The notes under the pieces were generated by a model. It was not told the DNA's origin. It saw only the letters and a program-made list of their open reading frames with translations, and did not search any database. Positions 8,551-17,717 of a stretch of 64,000 nt of DNA are shown here, piece after piece (the first letter of the stretch is position 1; each line of letters starts with the position of its first letter). The DNA is from Streptomyces actinomycinicus. Its GTDB lineage: Bacteria; Actinomycetota; Actinomycetes; Streptomycetales; Streptomycetaceae. Where the stretch lies: the NCBI RefSeq assembly GCF_016741775.1, contig NZ_JAERRK010000023.1, positions 1-64,000 of the forward strand. Direction: 5' to 3'. The position numbers were made by a program, and so were the translations under genes.

Positions 8551-9042
8551 GGCCTTCACCTGGCTCCGCAGCGCGCGCAGCAGCATCGACCAGCACCGCG
8601 ACGGGCTCACCCTCGACGGTCAGGGACTCGGCGGGCTGACCCTGTTCGCCGCGACACTCCTGCCGGCGCAGTCCCGCAAGGACGGCGACGCCTACTGGGC
8701 AAGGCCACCCCCGAGGTGCACACCGCGGCCGCCACCGCCTACGGCGTCATCACCGTCGACGACGTGACCAACCGCACCGACCAGTTCAACGGCGGACGGC
8801 TGCTGGCCCGGATGCACCTCACCGCAAAAACGCTCGGCCTCGGCCTGCACCACATGAACCAGATCACCGAACGCATCGACCGCGACAACGCGGCCGGCAA
8901 CCCCGACGTCTTCTCCGCCCGCTGGTCCGCTCTGCTCGGCTTCCCCGCCTCGATGGGCCTGCTGCCCTTCCGCATCGGCCACCCCGAGCGCACCCCGGGC
9001 CTCAGCCCGCGCCGCAACCTCGAAGACGTCGTGACCAGCTGA
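8549..9042 (+). pseudogene. Frameshifted C-terminal part of an Acg/nitroreductase-family protein
   Basis: Frame 1 reads TWLRSARSSIDQHRDGLTLD and continues to about 8700. The protein then continues one frame over with TAYGVITVDD, TDQFNGGRLLARMHLTAKTL and a C-terminal LLPFRIGHPERTPGLSPRR, stopping at 9042. The 'P-F-R-I-G-x-P-x-x-x-P-G-L-S-P-R-R' ending is characteristic of the Acg-like FMN-binding nitroreductase family seen near dormancy regulons. The N-terminal half is missing and one frameshift lies near 8700, so it is inactive. It separates the monooxygenase from the MFS gene. Confidence 0.65.
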
Positions 9043-9126
9043 CCCCGGTGAGAGCGGCCCGGCCCCGAGCGCCGCCCGTCCACCAGTTTCGTCCAGTCCA
9101 CCAGTTCGTTCACAGGAGGCTCCCCC

Positions 9127-10707
9127 GTGTCCGGCTCCCCCTTTCCGCACCAGGCCACAGGGCCGGTGCGCGCAGTGCGCACCGGCCCCGTTCTGGCCGT
9201 GACCTGCCTGGCCCTGGCGACCGTCGTATCGGCGATGGCATCGCTGAGCGTGGCGTTGCCCGACATCGCCCGAGAGACACACGCCAACCAGACCCAGCTG
9301 TCGTGGATCATCGACTCCTACAGCCTGATCTTTGCATCGCTCCTGTTGCTCGCAGCGACCCTCGGCGACCGCTTCGGCCGTCGCAGGGCCTTGCTCGGCG
9401 GCGTCGGACTGTTCGCGGCGGTATCGCTCGCCGCGACCTTCACGACCGAGCCGGACGTCCTGATCGCCCTGCGCGCGGTGCTCGGCGTGGCGGCCGCGTT
9501 CGTCATGCCCGCCACGCTGTCCACGATCACCAGCACGTTTCCCCGCACCCAGCAGGCGCGTGCCATCAGCATCTGGGCGGCCGTCGCGAGCGCCAGCGCC
9601 GCCCTGGGGCTGTTCGCCTCCGGGGCGCTGCTCGAGGTGTGGTCGTGGCGCTCGGTGTTCTGGCTGAACACCGTGATGGCAGCGGTGGCGTTCATCGGCA
9701 CCCAGGTCTTCGTGCCGGAGTCCGCGCAGCCGGGCAAGCAGCGTGTGGACGTGACCGGAGCGGCTCTCACGGTGGCGGGGCTGGGAGCGCTGGTCTACTC
9801 GGTCATCGAGGCGCCCGAGCACGGTTGGGGCAGCGCGCCCACCCTGGTGGGCACAGCCCTCGGACTCGCTGTCCTGGTCACCTTCGTCGCCTGGGAACTG
9901 AGGCACCCGCACCCCTTGCTCGACCCGCGGCTGTTCCGCCACAAGGCGTTCGCTGCCGGATCGATCTCGACCACTCTGCAGTTCTTCGCGTTCTTCGGGT
10001 TCATCTTCGTCACCATGCAGTACCTCCAGCTGGTGCGCGGCGACAGCGCCCTGATGGCCGCGGTGAGCGTGCTGCCGATGTCCGCGGCGATGATCCCAAG
10101 TGCCCGTCTCAGCCCGCGCCTGGTCGCCCGGCGAGGCGCCCGCGGCCCCTGGACCATCGGGCTCCTCCTGGTCACCACCGGCCTGGTCGTGCTGGCCCAG
10201 CTGGACGCCGGCAGTTCGTACTGGCTGATCGCCGGCGGCCTCGTGCCGCTCGGCGCGGGCATGGGACTTGCCACCACGCCGGCCACCGCGGCGATCACCG
10301 ACGCTCTGCCGCCCCGTCTGCAGAACGTGGGATCCGCCGTGAACGACCTGTCCCGCGAACTCGGCGGCGCCCTGGGCATCGCCGTCCTCGGCAGCCTCAT
10401 GAGTGCCCAGTACCGAGACGAGCTCGACACCAGCGGGCTCCCCGCACCGATCGCGCACGCGGCACGCTCCTCCCTCGCCGCCGCCAACCACATAGGCCAC
10501 GCCACGGGCAACCCCGCACTGATCGACCGCACCCGCGACGCGTTCGCCTCCGGTATGCACCTCGCACTCATCAGCGGCGCCGCAACCACCATCGTGGCCG
10601 CCGTCGTCGTCACCCTCCTACTGCGCCGGACCGGCAAGCCCGGCACGGTCGCCGGGGAGACGCAGACCGACGGCACAGACCGTGACACGGCTCAGGCGAC
10701 GGCGTAG
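9127..10707 (+). CDS. MFS transporter, 14-helix DHA2 drug-efflux type
   Basis: 526 residues starting at GTG, with AGGAGG six bases upstream. About 14 hydrophobic segments are visible. The MFS loop 2-3 signature appears as LGDRFGRRRALLGG, and WIIDSYSLIFASLLLL is the usual helix 1-2 pattern of the EmrB/QacA group. The C-terminal tail is polar. These proteins expel drugs or natural products using the proton gradient. It is followed after 87 bases by an HxlR-type regulator on the same strand, which may control it. The upstream nitroreductase remnant suggests the cluster has lost a member. Confidence 0.9.
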   Translation: MSGSPFPHQATGPVRAVRTGPVLAVTCLALATVVSAMASLSVALPDIARETHANQTQLSWIIDSYSLIFASLLLLAATLGDRFGRRRALLGGVGLFAAVSLAATFTTEPDVLIALRAVLGVAAAFVMPATLSTITSTFPRTQQARAISIWAAVASASAALGLFASGALLEVWSWRSVFWLNTVMAAVAFIGTQVFVPESAQPGKQRVDVTGAALTVAGLGALVYSVIEAPEHGWGSAPTLVGTALGLAVLVTFVAWELRHPHPLLDPRLFRHKAFAAGSISTTLQFFAFFGFIFVTMQYLQLVRGDSALMAAVSVLPMSAAMIPSARLSPRLVARRGARGPWTIGLLLVTTGLVVLAQLDAGSSYWLIAGGLVPLGAGMGLATTPATAAITDALPPRLQNVGSAVNDLSRELGGALGIAVLGSLMSAQYRDELDTSGLPAPIAHAARSSLAAANHIGHATGNPALIDRTRDAFASGMHLALISGAATTIVAAVVVTLLLRRTGKPGTVAGETQTDGTDRDTAQATA

Positions 10708-10794
10708 CACCAACCGACAGCCGGACACACCCACCACGACGGGCGGCGCGCGGGACCACGATCCGTCCCACGCGCCGTACCGGGAAGGATCGAC

Positions 10795-11604
10795 ATGACT
10801 CCGTCGCGCACCCGGACAGCAGACCGACCCGACCCTGAGCGGCTGCCGGGGCCATTGGAAGCCCTCACCCGGGCCTTCGCTCTCCTCGGCACACGCGGCA
10901 CCGGGCTCATCATCACGGCCCTCGCCAAGGGCCCAGCCGACCCCCACCTCATACACGAGCGCGTCCCCGGCCTCACCGACGGCCTGCTCACCCGACGCCT
11001 CCGGGAGATGACAGCCCTCGGCCTGGTGGCCCGAACCGCCCACCCGGGCACGCCCACGAGCACCGTCTACACGCTCGCCTCCCACGGCAAGGCGCTCCTC
11101 ATACCCCTGACCGCCCTGGCCGTGTGGGCAGAGGACCACCTCCCTGCGAAGGCCTCCGAGGCGACGCGGTCTCCGCAACGCGACCGGGCGGGGGCGGACC
11201 GGAGGTCCACGGACCTGGTACACCACCGAGGCGGTGCCTCGAGTGGTCGCAGGACCGTCCAGCAAGGCTGGCGAAAGAGGGCCGGCCGCTCCTCTAGCGG
11301 CTGCGCCGCCAACTGCCCATCGGAAGCGTCCTTGGAACATAAAGCAGAAGGAGAGGCCTGCCTGCCACGTCGCCCGCGAGTTCTCGCTCGATCCCGCGCA
11401 GCGTCTGCCCTCCGACGAGGAATGCCTCCACGTCGTATGGGATCTCCTCCACCTGCAGTGCCACTTCGGTATGGACACCCTGAACTGAGCGCGCTTGGGC
11501 GCACGTGCGTCACCGGTGTGGACTTCTCCTCCACGGCGATCGCACGGGCACGACCGCGTCCCGGTCCAGCGTGCCGTCAACCGCCATGTCCAGGCAGCGT
11601 CTAG
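10795..11604 (+). CDS. HxlR-family regulator with a run-on C-terminus
   Basis: The first 125 residues match the HxlR/DUF24 winged helix: LEALTRAFALLGTRGTGLII, then GLTDGLLTRRLREMTALGLV and VYTLASHGKALLIPLTALAV. The family normally ends at 110-160 residues. Here the frame continues for another 130 arginine- and serine-rich residues with no family resemblance, ending at 11604. The native stop has probably been lost and junk is read through, or the 3' part was replaced. GGAAGGA precedes the ATG. Its place after the MFS gene suggests it controls efflux. Confidence 0.65.
   Translation: MTPSRTRTADRPDPERLPGPLEALTRAFALLGTRGTGLIITALAKGPADPHLIHERVPGLTDGLLTRRLREMTALGLVARTAHPGTPTSTVYTLASHGKALLIPLTALAVWAEDHLPAKASEATRSPQRDRAGADRRSTDLVHHRGGASSGRRTVQQGWRKRAGRSSSGCAANCPSEASLEHKAEGEACLPRRPRVLARSRAASALRRGMPPRRMGSPPPAVPLRYGHPELSALGRTCVTGVDFSSTAIARARPRPGPACRQPPCPGSV
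11294..11490 (-). pseudogene. Possible fragment of an unknown short protein
   Basis: Opposite the run-on part of the HxlR frame, the minus strand reads VALQVEEIPYDVEAFLVGGQ, then IERELAGDVAGRPLLLLYV, before TAG at 11294-11296. Composition is much more protein-like than the overlapping plus frame. No good start is visible and no family is recognised. It may be the 3' end of a gene cut by the same rearrangement that extended the HxlR frame. Confidence 0.3.
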
Positions 11605-11707
11605 GGAAGTGCCGCCACAGCCGGCCCTGGCGCCACAGCATCAGCGACCCCGTCGCGGCGTCGAGATGGGCATCCCGGCCGCCGCTTGACCGCTCATGGG
11701 GGCGCCC

Positions 11708-12170
11708 TCACATGCCGAAGGGCGGGGCCTGCTGCACGGCAAGATCGTCGCGCAGCCGCAGAAAGCGGACGGGGTGACGGTACCGAGCCTCGTCGACGGC
11801 GGTGTCGGCCTGGAACTCCGTCACCAGGTCAGGAGGACGGGGTGGCACTCCGGTTCGCCGCGGGTGCCCCAGCCAGCGCCGAACCGGCGCCCGTGCCAGA
11901 GATGGTCGGGGCCGGCCGGATGCAGCCGCGGCGCGAGGCCGCGCCGCTGGGTGGTGGGCAGGGCTGTGGTGCGACCGATCAGCCGCAGGTTGCCCAAGGC
12001 GTCGTAGCGGGCCAGTAGCAGTGCGGCGGGAGAGGCGAGCGCCCCGGTGATCCCGCCGACCAGGGCTTCGGCGGTGGTGCGGGCATGCTGGCGGAGTACA
12101 GTTGTTCCGCGACTGTCGTATTCCTCCACGACCGTGCGCTCGACCAGCGGGGACCAATGTCCGGACCCAG
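11708..12170 (-). pseudogene. C-terminal half of an ATP-dependent DNA ligase, disrupted
   Basis: One minus frame reads TTAEALVGGITGALASPAAL, then ARYDALGNLRLIGRTTALPT and HLWHGRRFGAGWGTRGEP. A second frame continues with DLVTEFQADTAVDEARYRHP and VRFLRLRDDL to a stop at 11708. This is the OB-fold/C-terminal part of the small actinobacterial ATP-dependent ligases: the 'T-T-E-A-L-V-G-G-I-T-G' and 'H-P-V-R-x-L-R-x-R-x-D-L' landmarks. One frameshift lies near 11828. The adenylation domain is absent here; what looks like the N-terminus of the same gene lies 1 kb away at 13190-13311. Confidence 0.65.
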
Positions 12171-12373
12171 AGTTTGATTGCCCGCGGATGCGCCAGAGGT
12201 GATCAGGTCTTCGGGGAACATCGGTACAGCGGTGGGCGCTGAAATGATCATGGTCATGGGTTCTTGGCGGCACCCTCCAGGCGGCGCCACGGTGTATGCG
12301 GCCGCGACAGAGCGGGGCCGGTCTGCTGACGAGTACGGAGTGACCGTTCGCGGTAATCATCGTTCACTGGCAT

Positions 12374-12901
12374 GTGAAGACGACCAAGATGATCCGCGTT
12401 GTCGCTGCCGTTTGCATGACGGTGGCCGCAACGGCAGGGGCGGCTCCCTCGCACGCCGGTTCCGTAGCGCCTGCCGCTCGGAAGGCCGCCGACGAAACCT
12501 GCACCCCGGAAACGGACAGCTACAGTTCCGACCGGTGGACCTCAGCGCGCTGGAAGACCTGTCTCGGCACCTACGGCGGGCCCCACGGTTCCTTCCAGGC
12601 GAAGTGCTGGGGCGGGCAGGTCATCGGCTGGAGCCAGATGAACTGCCGCGTCTCTGGACGGTTCGAGATCCGTGACGGGCAGAAGAAACTGGTGAAGAGT
12701 GGTGGTTTCGGTCTGGTCTACAACGGGCTGATCGACGAGCCCACTGTCACCGCCAACGCGTTCCGCTTCAACTGTGACGGAAGTGCTCATGGTCAGTTCA
12801 CCTTCAAGACCTTCGGCACCAAGGCAAAACTGACCGGAAACCATAGCCACTACGAGGCCGCCAAGATCCCTGACACCACAGTCACCCACTCCATGTGCTG
12901 A
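12374..12901 (+). CDS. Small secreted protein of unknown function
   Basis: 175 residues. The start has lysines followed by a hydrophobic core and a small-residue cleavage region (VAAVCMTVAATAGAAPSHAG), a typical Sec signal peptide cut near residue 28. The mature part has several cysteines (CTPETDS, WKTCLGTYGG, QAKCWGGQVIGWSQMNC, FRFNCDG, and a terminal Cys), suggesting two or three disulfides in a compact extracellular domain. I do not recognise the fold. It lies on the opposite strand between the two pieces of the broken DNA ligase gene, so it arrived with an insertion or rearrangement. Confidence 0.7.
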   Translation: MKTTKMIRVVAAVCMTVAATAGAAPSHAGSVAPAARKAADETCTPETDSYSSDRWTSARWKTCLGTYGGPHGSFQAKCWGGQVIGWSQMNCRVSGRFEIRDGQKKLVKSGGFGLVYNGLIDEPTVTANAFRFNCDGSAHGQFTFKTFGTKAKLTGNHSHYEAAKIPDTTVTHSMC

Positions 12902-13189
12902 ACGAGCCATCGTGTTCCTGGGACTGCCCGAGTGGTTCTCCGGGCTACGAGCGGCAGAGAGGGCTGCTGTCCTAGCGAGCGCACGCTTCTCTGCAGAGGG
13001 GCGGAACCCGCGGGATCGTGAGTTACCGCGCGGCGACAGCGACGAGCGACGGCACCTCAGAAAGATGCCAGTTCGCCCCTCCTAGTCTTTCCGATCTTGG
13101 GTGCCCGGGGGACTACGAGTTCGCCGGCAAGGCCCCGGCCTGTTGCCCAGATCACGAAGGCGCGCGACTGGGCTATCACCAGGCCGGGA

Positions 13190-13311
13190 CGCGCGAAGAG
13201 GATGCAGCGGAAACCGTCCGGCTTCCGCGACCAGGTGCCCCGGCAGCGTCCCGTCACGGGACAGGCCCGCCACGTTTCGGCCAGCATCGGTTCGATCGGG
13301 GTATAGAGCAT
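13190..13311 (-). pseudogene. N-terminal piece of the same ATP-dependent DNA ligase
   Basis: From ATG 13311 the minus strand reads MLYTPIEPMLAE, then, with local frame disturbance, KPDGFRCILFARPGLVIAQS. The 'P-M-L-A-E' opening and the 'K-P-D-G-F-R' nucleotidyl-lysine region are the start of ATP-dependent ligases; the Lys is the adenylated residue in intact members. The alignment is lost after about 40 residues. Orientation and order fit the C-terminal piece at 11708-12170, with the secreted-protein gene between them. Confidence 0.6.
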
Positions 13312-13419
13312 CACACTGCTACAACTACGCAGGCCCGCGCCGGTCCGCACGCCAGACGCCTGCGCTGCCGTGCCGGATTGAGGACGGTGCGGGCGGAGCG
13401 GGTGTGCTGCGGGTGGGCA

Positions 13420-13866
13420 GGGGAACGACTAGCCGCCGCCGCGCAGGGCGTCATTTTCGCCGGGCCGATGGCCTGCGCGGGCGTCACCGTCTTCAACGGA
13501 CTGCGGCACAGCTCCGCCCGGCCCGGCGACCTGGTCGCGGTGCTCGGCCTCGGCGGCCTCGGCCATCTCGAGGGTGCAGTTCACGGCGGCGATGGGCTTC
13601 GAGACCGTGGCGATCGCCCGGAGCGCGGAGAAGGCCAACTTCGCCAAACAGCTCGGCGCCCACCACTACGTCGACAGCACCTCCGGCATCCCGGTCGCCG
13701 AGTCCCTCCGATGCCTAGGCGGCGTCAGCGTCGTCCTCGCCACCACCGGAAACTCCGAAACCTTCACCGCCACCGTGCCCGGCCTGGCCCCCGCGGGGAA
13801 CTCGTGGTCATCGGAGCCGACACCACCCCCTTGGGCGTCCCCCCGTCCCAAATGCTGTCGGAAACA
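13420..13866 (+). pseudogene. Zinc alcohol dehydrogenase, internal fragment with frameshifts
   Basis: The first frame reads GVIFAGPMACAGVTVFNGLR and DLVAVLGLGGLGHL, the hinge and NAD(P)-binding glycine motif of medium-chain alcohol dehydrogenases. The reading then shifts to MGFETVAIARSAEKANFAKQ and LGAHHYVDSTSG, then back to ELVVIGADTTPLGVPPSQML near 13790. Two frameshifts are needed. The zinc-ligand N-terminal domain is missing, and the C-terminus is cut exactly where the NmrA remnant begins. Confidence 0.65.
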
Positions 13867-14740
13867 TGATCCTCGACCATGTGCGTGCGAACCGTGTGCC
13901 GGTGAGGGCCCTGGTGCATCACGACGACGAGCGGGCCGCGGCGCTACGGGTCCTGGACGGCGTGGAGGTGGTGGTCGGCGACCTCACGCGCGGCGCCGAT
14001 GTGGTCGACGCACTCTCGGGCTGCCACCGCGCCTACTTCGGAATGAGCGTGTCTCCCCTGTACCTGGAAGCCGCCACGACGGTCGCAGCGGCCATCCAGG
14101 AAGGTGACGGCCTCGACCTGCTGGTGAGCATGTCGCAGATGACGGTGTCACAGATGAGCCTCACCAGCGACGCCGAATCCCGGCAACAGCGACTGCACTG
14201 GCTGTCCGAGCATGTCCTCGACTGGTCGGGAGCGCCGGTCGTACACGTGCGGCCCACGGTCTTCATGGAGAACCCGCTCTTCGCCCGGGTCGCCGCCACC
14301 TCAGCCCAGTGTGACAGCACGATCCGTCTCCCGTTCGGCTCCGCCCGGACGTCACCGGTCGTCGCGGCCGACGTGGCGGAGGTCATCGCACACCTCCTCC
14401 TCGCCTCGACCGCGCCACCGCGCCATCGCGCCGGATCTACGAACTGACCGGCGCACAGTCGCGTGACATGAACGCCATCGCCGCCGAACTTTCCACCGCC
14501 CTGGGCCGTACTGTGACCTACGTCGACGTGCCCTACGAGGCGTGGCTGCAAGACGACTTGAAGAAGGCGGACCTGCCACCCCACGTCGACGAGCACATCG
14601 CCACCATGGCCCGACTCCACCGCGATAACCGCTACGACCGCGCCACGAACGACGTCACCGAACTCCTCGGACGCCCACCGCTCGGGTTCGACCACCTCCT
14701 GAGGAACACACCGGCCCCACAGCCCCAGGGTCGCTCGTGA
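13866..14740 (+). pseudogene. NmrA-like NAD(P)-binding protein, N-truncated and frameshifted
   Basis: The frame starting at 13866 reads HVRANRVPVRALVHHDDERA, VEVVVGDLTRGADVVDALSG, and VVHVRPTVFMENPLFARV, which is the NmrA/SDR_a5 pattern. The first strand with the GxxGxxG dinucleotide motif is missing. Near 14430 the frame breaks. The protein continues as YELTGAQSRDMNAIAAELST, then LGRTVTYVDVPYEAWLQDDL to a stop at 14740. Intact relatives act as NAD(P)-sensing regulators or quinone/azo reductases. It is fused tail-to-head with the alcohol dehydrogenase debris. Confidence 0.65.
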
Positions 14741-14886
14741 TCTCGGCTCATGGGCCATGGTCTGGTGATACGAGGCCATGAACTGTGCGTGCCGACTCCA
14801 CGTCGCCACCGCCTCGCAAACGGCCGCTCAGATAGTCGTCATGGGGGCGCGCCACCGAGGGAATGCGTGCCGGTCAACGAACGATG

Positions 14887-15124
14887 GAAGAGGCGATCGC
14901 CGAATGGGTCGACGAAAACGAGTCGGAGGACCCTGCCCTGCGGGACATCTACGCCGGGGCGTACGGGTACGCCTTCCATGCCGATGGCACCCGATCGCCA
15001 CGGACATCACCGGGGGCAAGCTCATCGTCGACCACCGTGGGAGAGGCGAGCCCGAGAGGTCGAGGCCCGTCATCACCTGACATGGCAGATCCTGGCGTGG
15101 GAGTACGAACGCGGCCTCCACTGA
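14887..15124 (+). pseudogene. Small hypothetical protein broken by two frameshifts
   Basis: Three successive plus frames give a coherent short protein: MEEAIAEWVDENESEDPALR and DIYAGAYGYAF, then TDITGGKLIVDHRGRGEPER, then HHLTWQILAWEYERGLH before TGA at 15122-15124. No family is recognised. The need for two frame changes in 240 bases argues for decay. A strong terminator follows at 15190-15216. Confidence 0.4.
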
Positions 15125-15189
15125 CCCAGCAGTAGCGGGAAGGGACGTCCGTCTCCCCCACGGTCGGGTCGGCGTCAGGCAACGACAAA

Positions 15190-15216
15190 CGGCCCCTCCC
15201 GGAGAGGGAGGGGCCG
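15190..15216. terminator. Perfect 11-bp GC hairpin between converging genes
   Basis: CGGCCCCTCCC and GGGAGGGGCCG flank a 5-base loop. It lies between a plus-strand gene remnant and the minus-strand secreted protein at 15310, so it can serve both directions. Confidence 0.75.
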
Positions 15217-15309
15217 TCACGGACAGGCATTGCCACCTAGTAGAAATGCAGCGTCCGCCGAGTCTCAACTCGAAACGCTGAATACGCTAGCCGAATGAAA
15301 TCCCAGCTC

Positions 15310-15714
15310 TTATTCGTTGAAAACGCGGCTAGATGCAATTTCCTTCGGATAGCCGGGGCCCATCCAGTAAAGCTTCATCTGGTAGTCGCCCACACCGTTA
15401 ACATCATGGGCGAAGTGTCCGCACCCGGAGTCCCCGCCATCCGATGCGTGGTCAGTTACGTACCAGTCACCGAGCAGCGGCTTGTAATAAAGTCTCCCGA
15501 GGACACCAGCCCCGTCCACCTTCGTGTCGCAAACGGTGAAGGTATCCCCGTCGTCGTGGAACCAGAAGGTTCCCGTGTGAGCGCTGTCCGTGACTTCAAT
15601 GTCGGTGTAGGCAGACGCCGGCGAGGCCGCAAATACCACGGCAGTTGCAGCACTGACCGCCAGAAAGGAAATCCGCTTGATGCGTGTCTTGATCATGACA
15701 AAGGACTGTCTCAT
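15310..15714 (-). CDS. Small secreted protein of unknown function
   Basis: 134 residues from ATG 15714, or 128 from ATG 15696. The N-terminus KTRIKRISFLAVSAATAVVF followed by AASPASAY is a clear Sec signal peptide with an A-S-A cleavage site. The mature domain is acidic and aromatic: TGTFWFHDDGDTFTVCDT, LYYKPLLGDWYV and YQMKLYWMGPG. Two cysteines could form one disulfide. The local GC content is lower than in flanking genes, hinting at foreign origin. The frame is open further upstream, but those residues look non-coding. No family is recognised. Confidence 0.7.
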   Translation of the reverse strand: MRQSFVMIKTRIKRISFLAVSAATAVVFAASPASAYTDIEVTDSAHTGTFWFHDDGDTFTVCDTKVDGAGVLGRLYYKPLLGDWYVTDHASDGGDSGCGHFAHDVNGVGDYQMKLYWMGPGYPKEIASSRVFNE

Positions 15715-15829
15715 GATGCCAATAACAGAACCATATCCGGCCGGTAACAGTGCGATTACAACGCCATTGGGGAGACCGTTTGCCCTCAAGTGCAAACTTC
15801 TGCGCCCTATGGACGCTTACAACAGCTAC

Positions 15830-16625
15830 TGACCTTCAATGCGTGGTGTCGACGGGGGCTGACGGCCGGTGATCCCTGCGGTATGCCGACTGCATGAGGT
15901 AGGCGCAAGGGGCGGGTTGACCGAAGAGTGGCGGGCTTTCCGCGAGAAGTTGAGGATGGAGGCGGCCGGGCGATTCGCCCAGGGCGACCAGAGCGCGGCC
16001 CTCGCGGACGACCTGCGGGTCAGCGTCCGGTCGGTCCAGCGCTGGCGCAAGGCCTGGTCTCAGGGAGGGCCGAGAGCCCTGGCCTCGAAGGGGCCGGCGG
16101 CGTTGCCGCTGCTGAGCGACGAGCTGCTCGCGGTGCTGGAGCAGGAGCTGGCCAAAGGGCCGGTGGCACACGGCTGGCCGGACCAGACCTGGACCCTCTC
16201 GCGGGTCAACACCCTCATCGGTCGCCGGTTCCACAAGAGCTACACCGTGCAGGGAGTGGCCGCCCTGCTCAAACGGCACGGCTGGAGCTGCCAGGGTCCG
16301 GCCCGCCGGGCACTGGAGCGCGACGGGGCCGCGCTGCCGGCTGGGTGAAGGAGACCTGGCCGCAGGTGGAAGGACCGTGGCGGCGCTCGGCGCCTGGCTC
16401 GTCTTCGAGGACGAAGCTGGCTTCTCGATGACGCCGCCGACCAGCCGTACCTGGTCCCGCCGCGGCCATACCTCCGTTGCGCGCGTGCGGGGCCGCTCCC
16501 GACGCCGCTTAACCGTCGCTGCTCTGGCCTGCTACCAACCCGGTGAACGCTCGCGGCTGATCTACCGGCCGTGCCCGGACGCCCGGCCGGGCGCAGCATG
16601 GCGCCGCCCTCGTGGCTCTCCACAG
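15830..16625 (+). pseudogene. IS630-family transposase, frameshifted and 3'-truncated
   Basis: The first frame (from about 15869) reads REKLRMEAAGRFAQGDQSAA, SVRSVQRWRKAWSQGGPRAL, and YTVQGVAALLKRHGWSCQGP, the two helix-turn-helix regions of an IS630 transposase. After a stop at 16348 the next frames continue with GWVKETWPQVE, then WLVFEDEAGFSMTPPTSRTW, which holds the first Asp of the DDE triad. Similarity ends near 16620 before the second Asp and the Glu. The sequence just before the gene (15832-15990) is repeated at 34072-34190. Confidence 0.75.
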
Positions 16626-16805
16626 TCTGTCGGGCCTGGTCCCACCACGGCCAGGAGCCTGAGTCAGTAGACAACTCCTGGAATGCCGCGCCTCGTGGTG
16701 AAGCGCGGCTGCCGAGCGCTGCTCTTGAAAAGGCGTGGCTGCCGGGCAGCCGTGATGCGAAGATCAGTCCCCAACTTGCTCCACACCTGCGTCCCGGAGG
16801 TCCGC

Positions 16806-17375
16806 ATGGACGTCGCCTCGCTGCTGCCGTTGACCACGGCCCGGTTGTCACTGCGATTGTTCACTCCCGGCGACGCCGACGACCTGTACGCCTACCAGAG
16901 CCTGCCGAGCGTGGCGCGCTACTTGTACCGGCCGGCGCACACGCGTGAGCGCAGCGAGCAGGTTGCCGCCGAGCGCGCGGCGCAGACGGCCTGGCGCGCG
17001 GACGGGGACAAGCTGGCGCTCGCTGTCTGCCGACGCGATGAGCCCGGCGTCCTTGGCGAGGTGAGCCTCACCCTGGCCGATGCCCGCGCCGCGCAGGCCG
17101 AGATCGGCTGGACTCTCGACCCAGGTCACCAGGGGTACGGCTACGCGACCGAGGCGGCCGCGGCGCTGGCCGGGTTTGCCTTCGACACGCTGGGCGTGCA
17201 CCGGCTCTACGCACGGCTGGATGTGGAGAACACCGGATCTGTGCGGGTCTGTGAGCGCCTCGGGATGCGCCGGGAGGCGCACCTGGTCGAGAACGACCTC
17301 GACGGGGATCGCTGGGGCAGCGAGTACATCTACGCGGCGCTGTCCGCGGATCTTGGCAGTCGATCAGGCGATTGA
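16806..17375 (+). CDS. GNAT N-acetyltransferase, RimJ/RimL type
   Basis: 189 residues from ATG 16806, chosen because GGAGG lies seven bases upstream; the frame is open further upstream without protein-like content. The order is typical of RimJ/RimL-like acetyltransferases: LTTARLSLRLFTPGDADDLY at the start, then EIGWTLDPGHQGYGYATEAA, which contains the acetyl-CoA pyrophosphate loop (Q/R-x-x-G-x-G/A). NTGSVRVCERLGMRREAH is the C-terminal signature. The substrate could be a protein N-terminus, an aminoglycoside-like compound or another small amine. It appears intact although it sits directly after a broken IS630 copy. Confidence 0.85.
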   Translation: MDVASLLPLTTARLSLRLFTPGDADDLYAYQSLPSVARYLYRPAHTRERSEQVAAERAAQTAWRADGDKLALAVCRRDEPGVLGEVSLTLADARAAQAEIGWTLDPGHQGYGYATEAAAALAGFAFDTLGVHRLYARLDVENTGSVRVCERLGMRREAHLVENDLDGDRWGSEYIYAALSADLGSRSGD

Positions 17376-17459
17376 GCCCGACGCCACCTCCTGTTCGTGT
17401 CTTCCCTACGGAGAATCCCGGTATGTCTGGTGGGGGATGGCCTGTTCGAGGTGAATACC

Positions 17460-17675
17460 TGAGCAGCACCTCAGCGCCTCAACGGTCAGGAACCGGCTGC
17501 AGAAAGCCGGGATTCCCGGCCGGGCCACGCAACACGCCGCCCTGCGCGACCTCGCCAGGCCCTGCCCGAGGCGGCGATCAGCCGGTTGCTCGGCATCAGC
17601 ATCGTCTCCGTCGACCGCTGGAAAGCCGGCGGTCAATGGACGAGCCACGCGGCCGTGGTCGCCCGACGCCCGTAG
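17460..17675 (+). pseudogene. C-terminal remnant of an integrase-like recombinase
   Basis: One plus frame reads QKAGIPGRATQHAALRDLA. After a frameshift near 17560 another reads AISRLLGISIVSVDRWKAGG and WTSHAAVVARRP before TAG at 17673-17675. This HTH-like tail, 'A-L-x-D-L-A ... V-x-x-x-L-L-G-I ... R-W', is found at the ends of actinobacterial integrase-type proteins. The catalytic Arg-His-Arg-Tyr region is not present. It may mark the scar of a lost integrative element. Confidence 0.45.
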
Positions 17676-17717
17676 CCCGCTCTGCACGCCGCCTAGCCGA
17701 TGATGCCAACAGCTTCG

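Noticed and set aside
8692..10560. 622-codon minus frame across the MFS gene
   Set aside because: Gly/Ala/Gln-rich composition with no domain; the plus strand encodes a clear 14-helix transporter.
15830..16625. An active IS630 element
   Set aside because: The transposase is frameshifted and lacks the second and third catalytic acidic residues; no right end was found.
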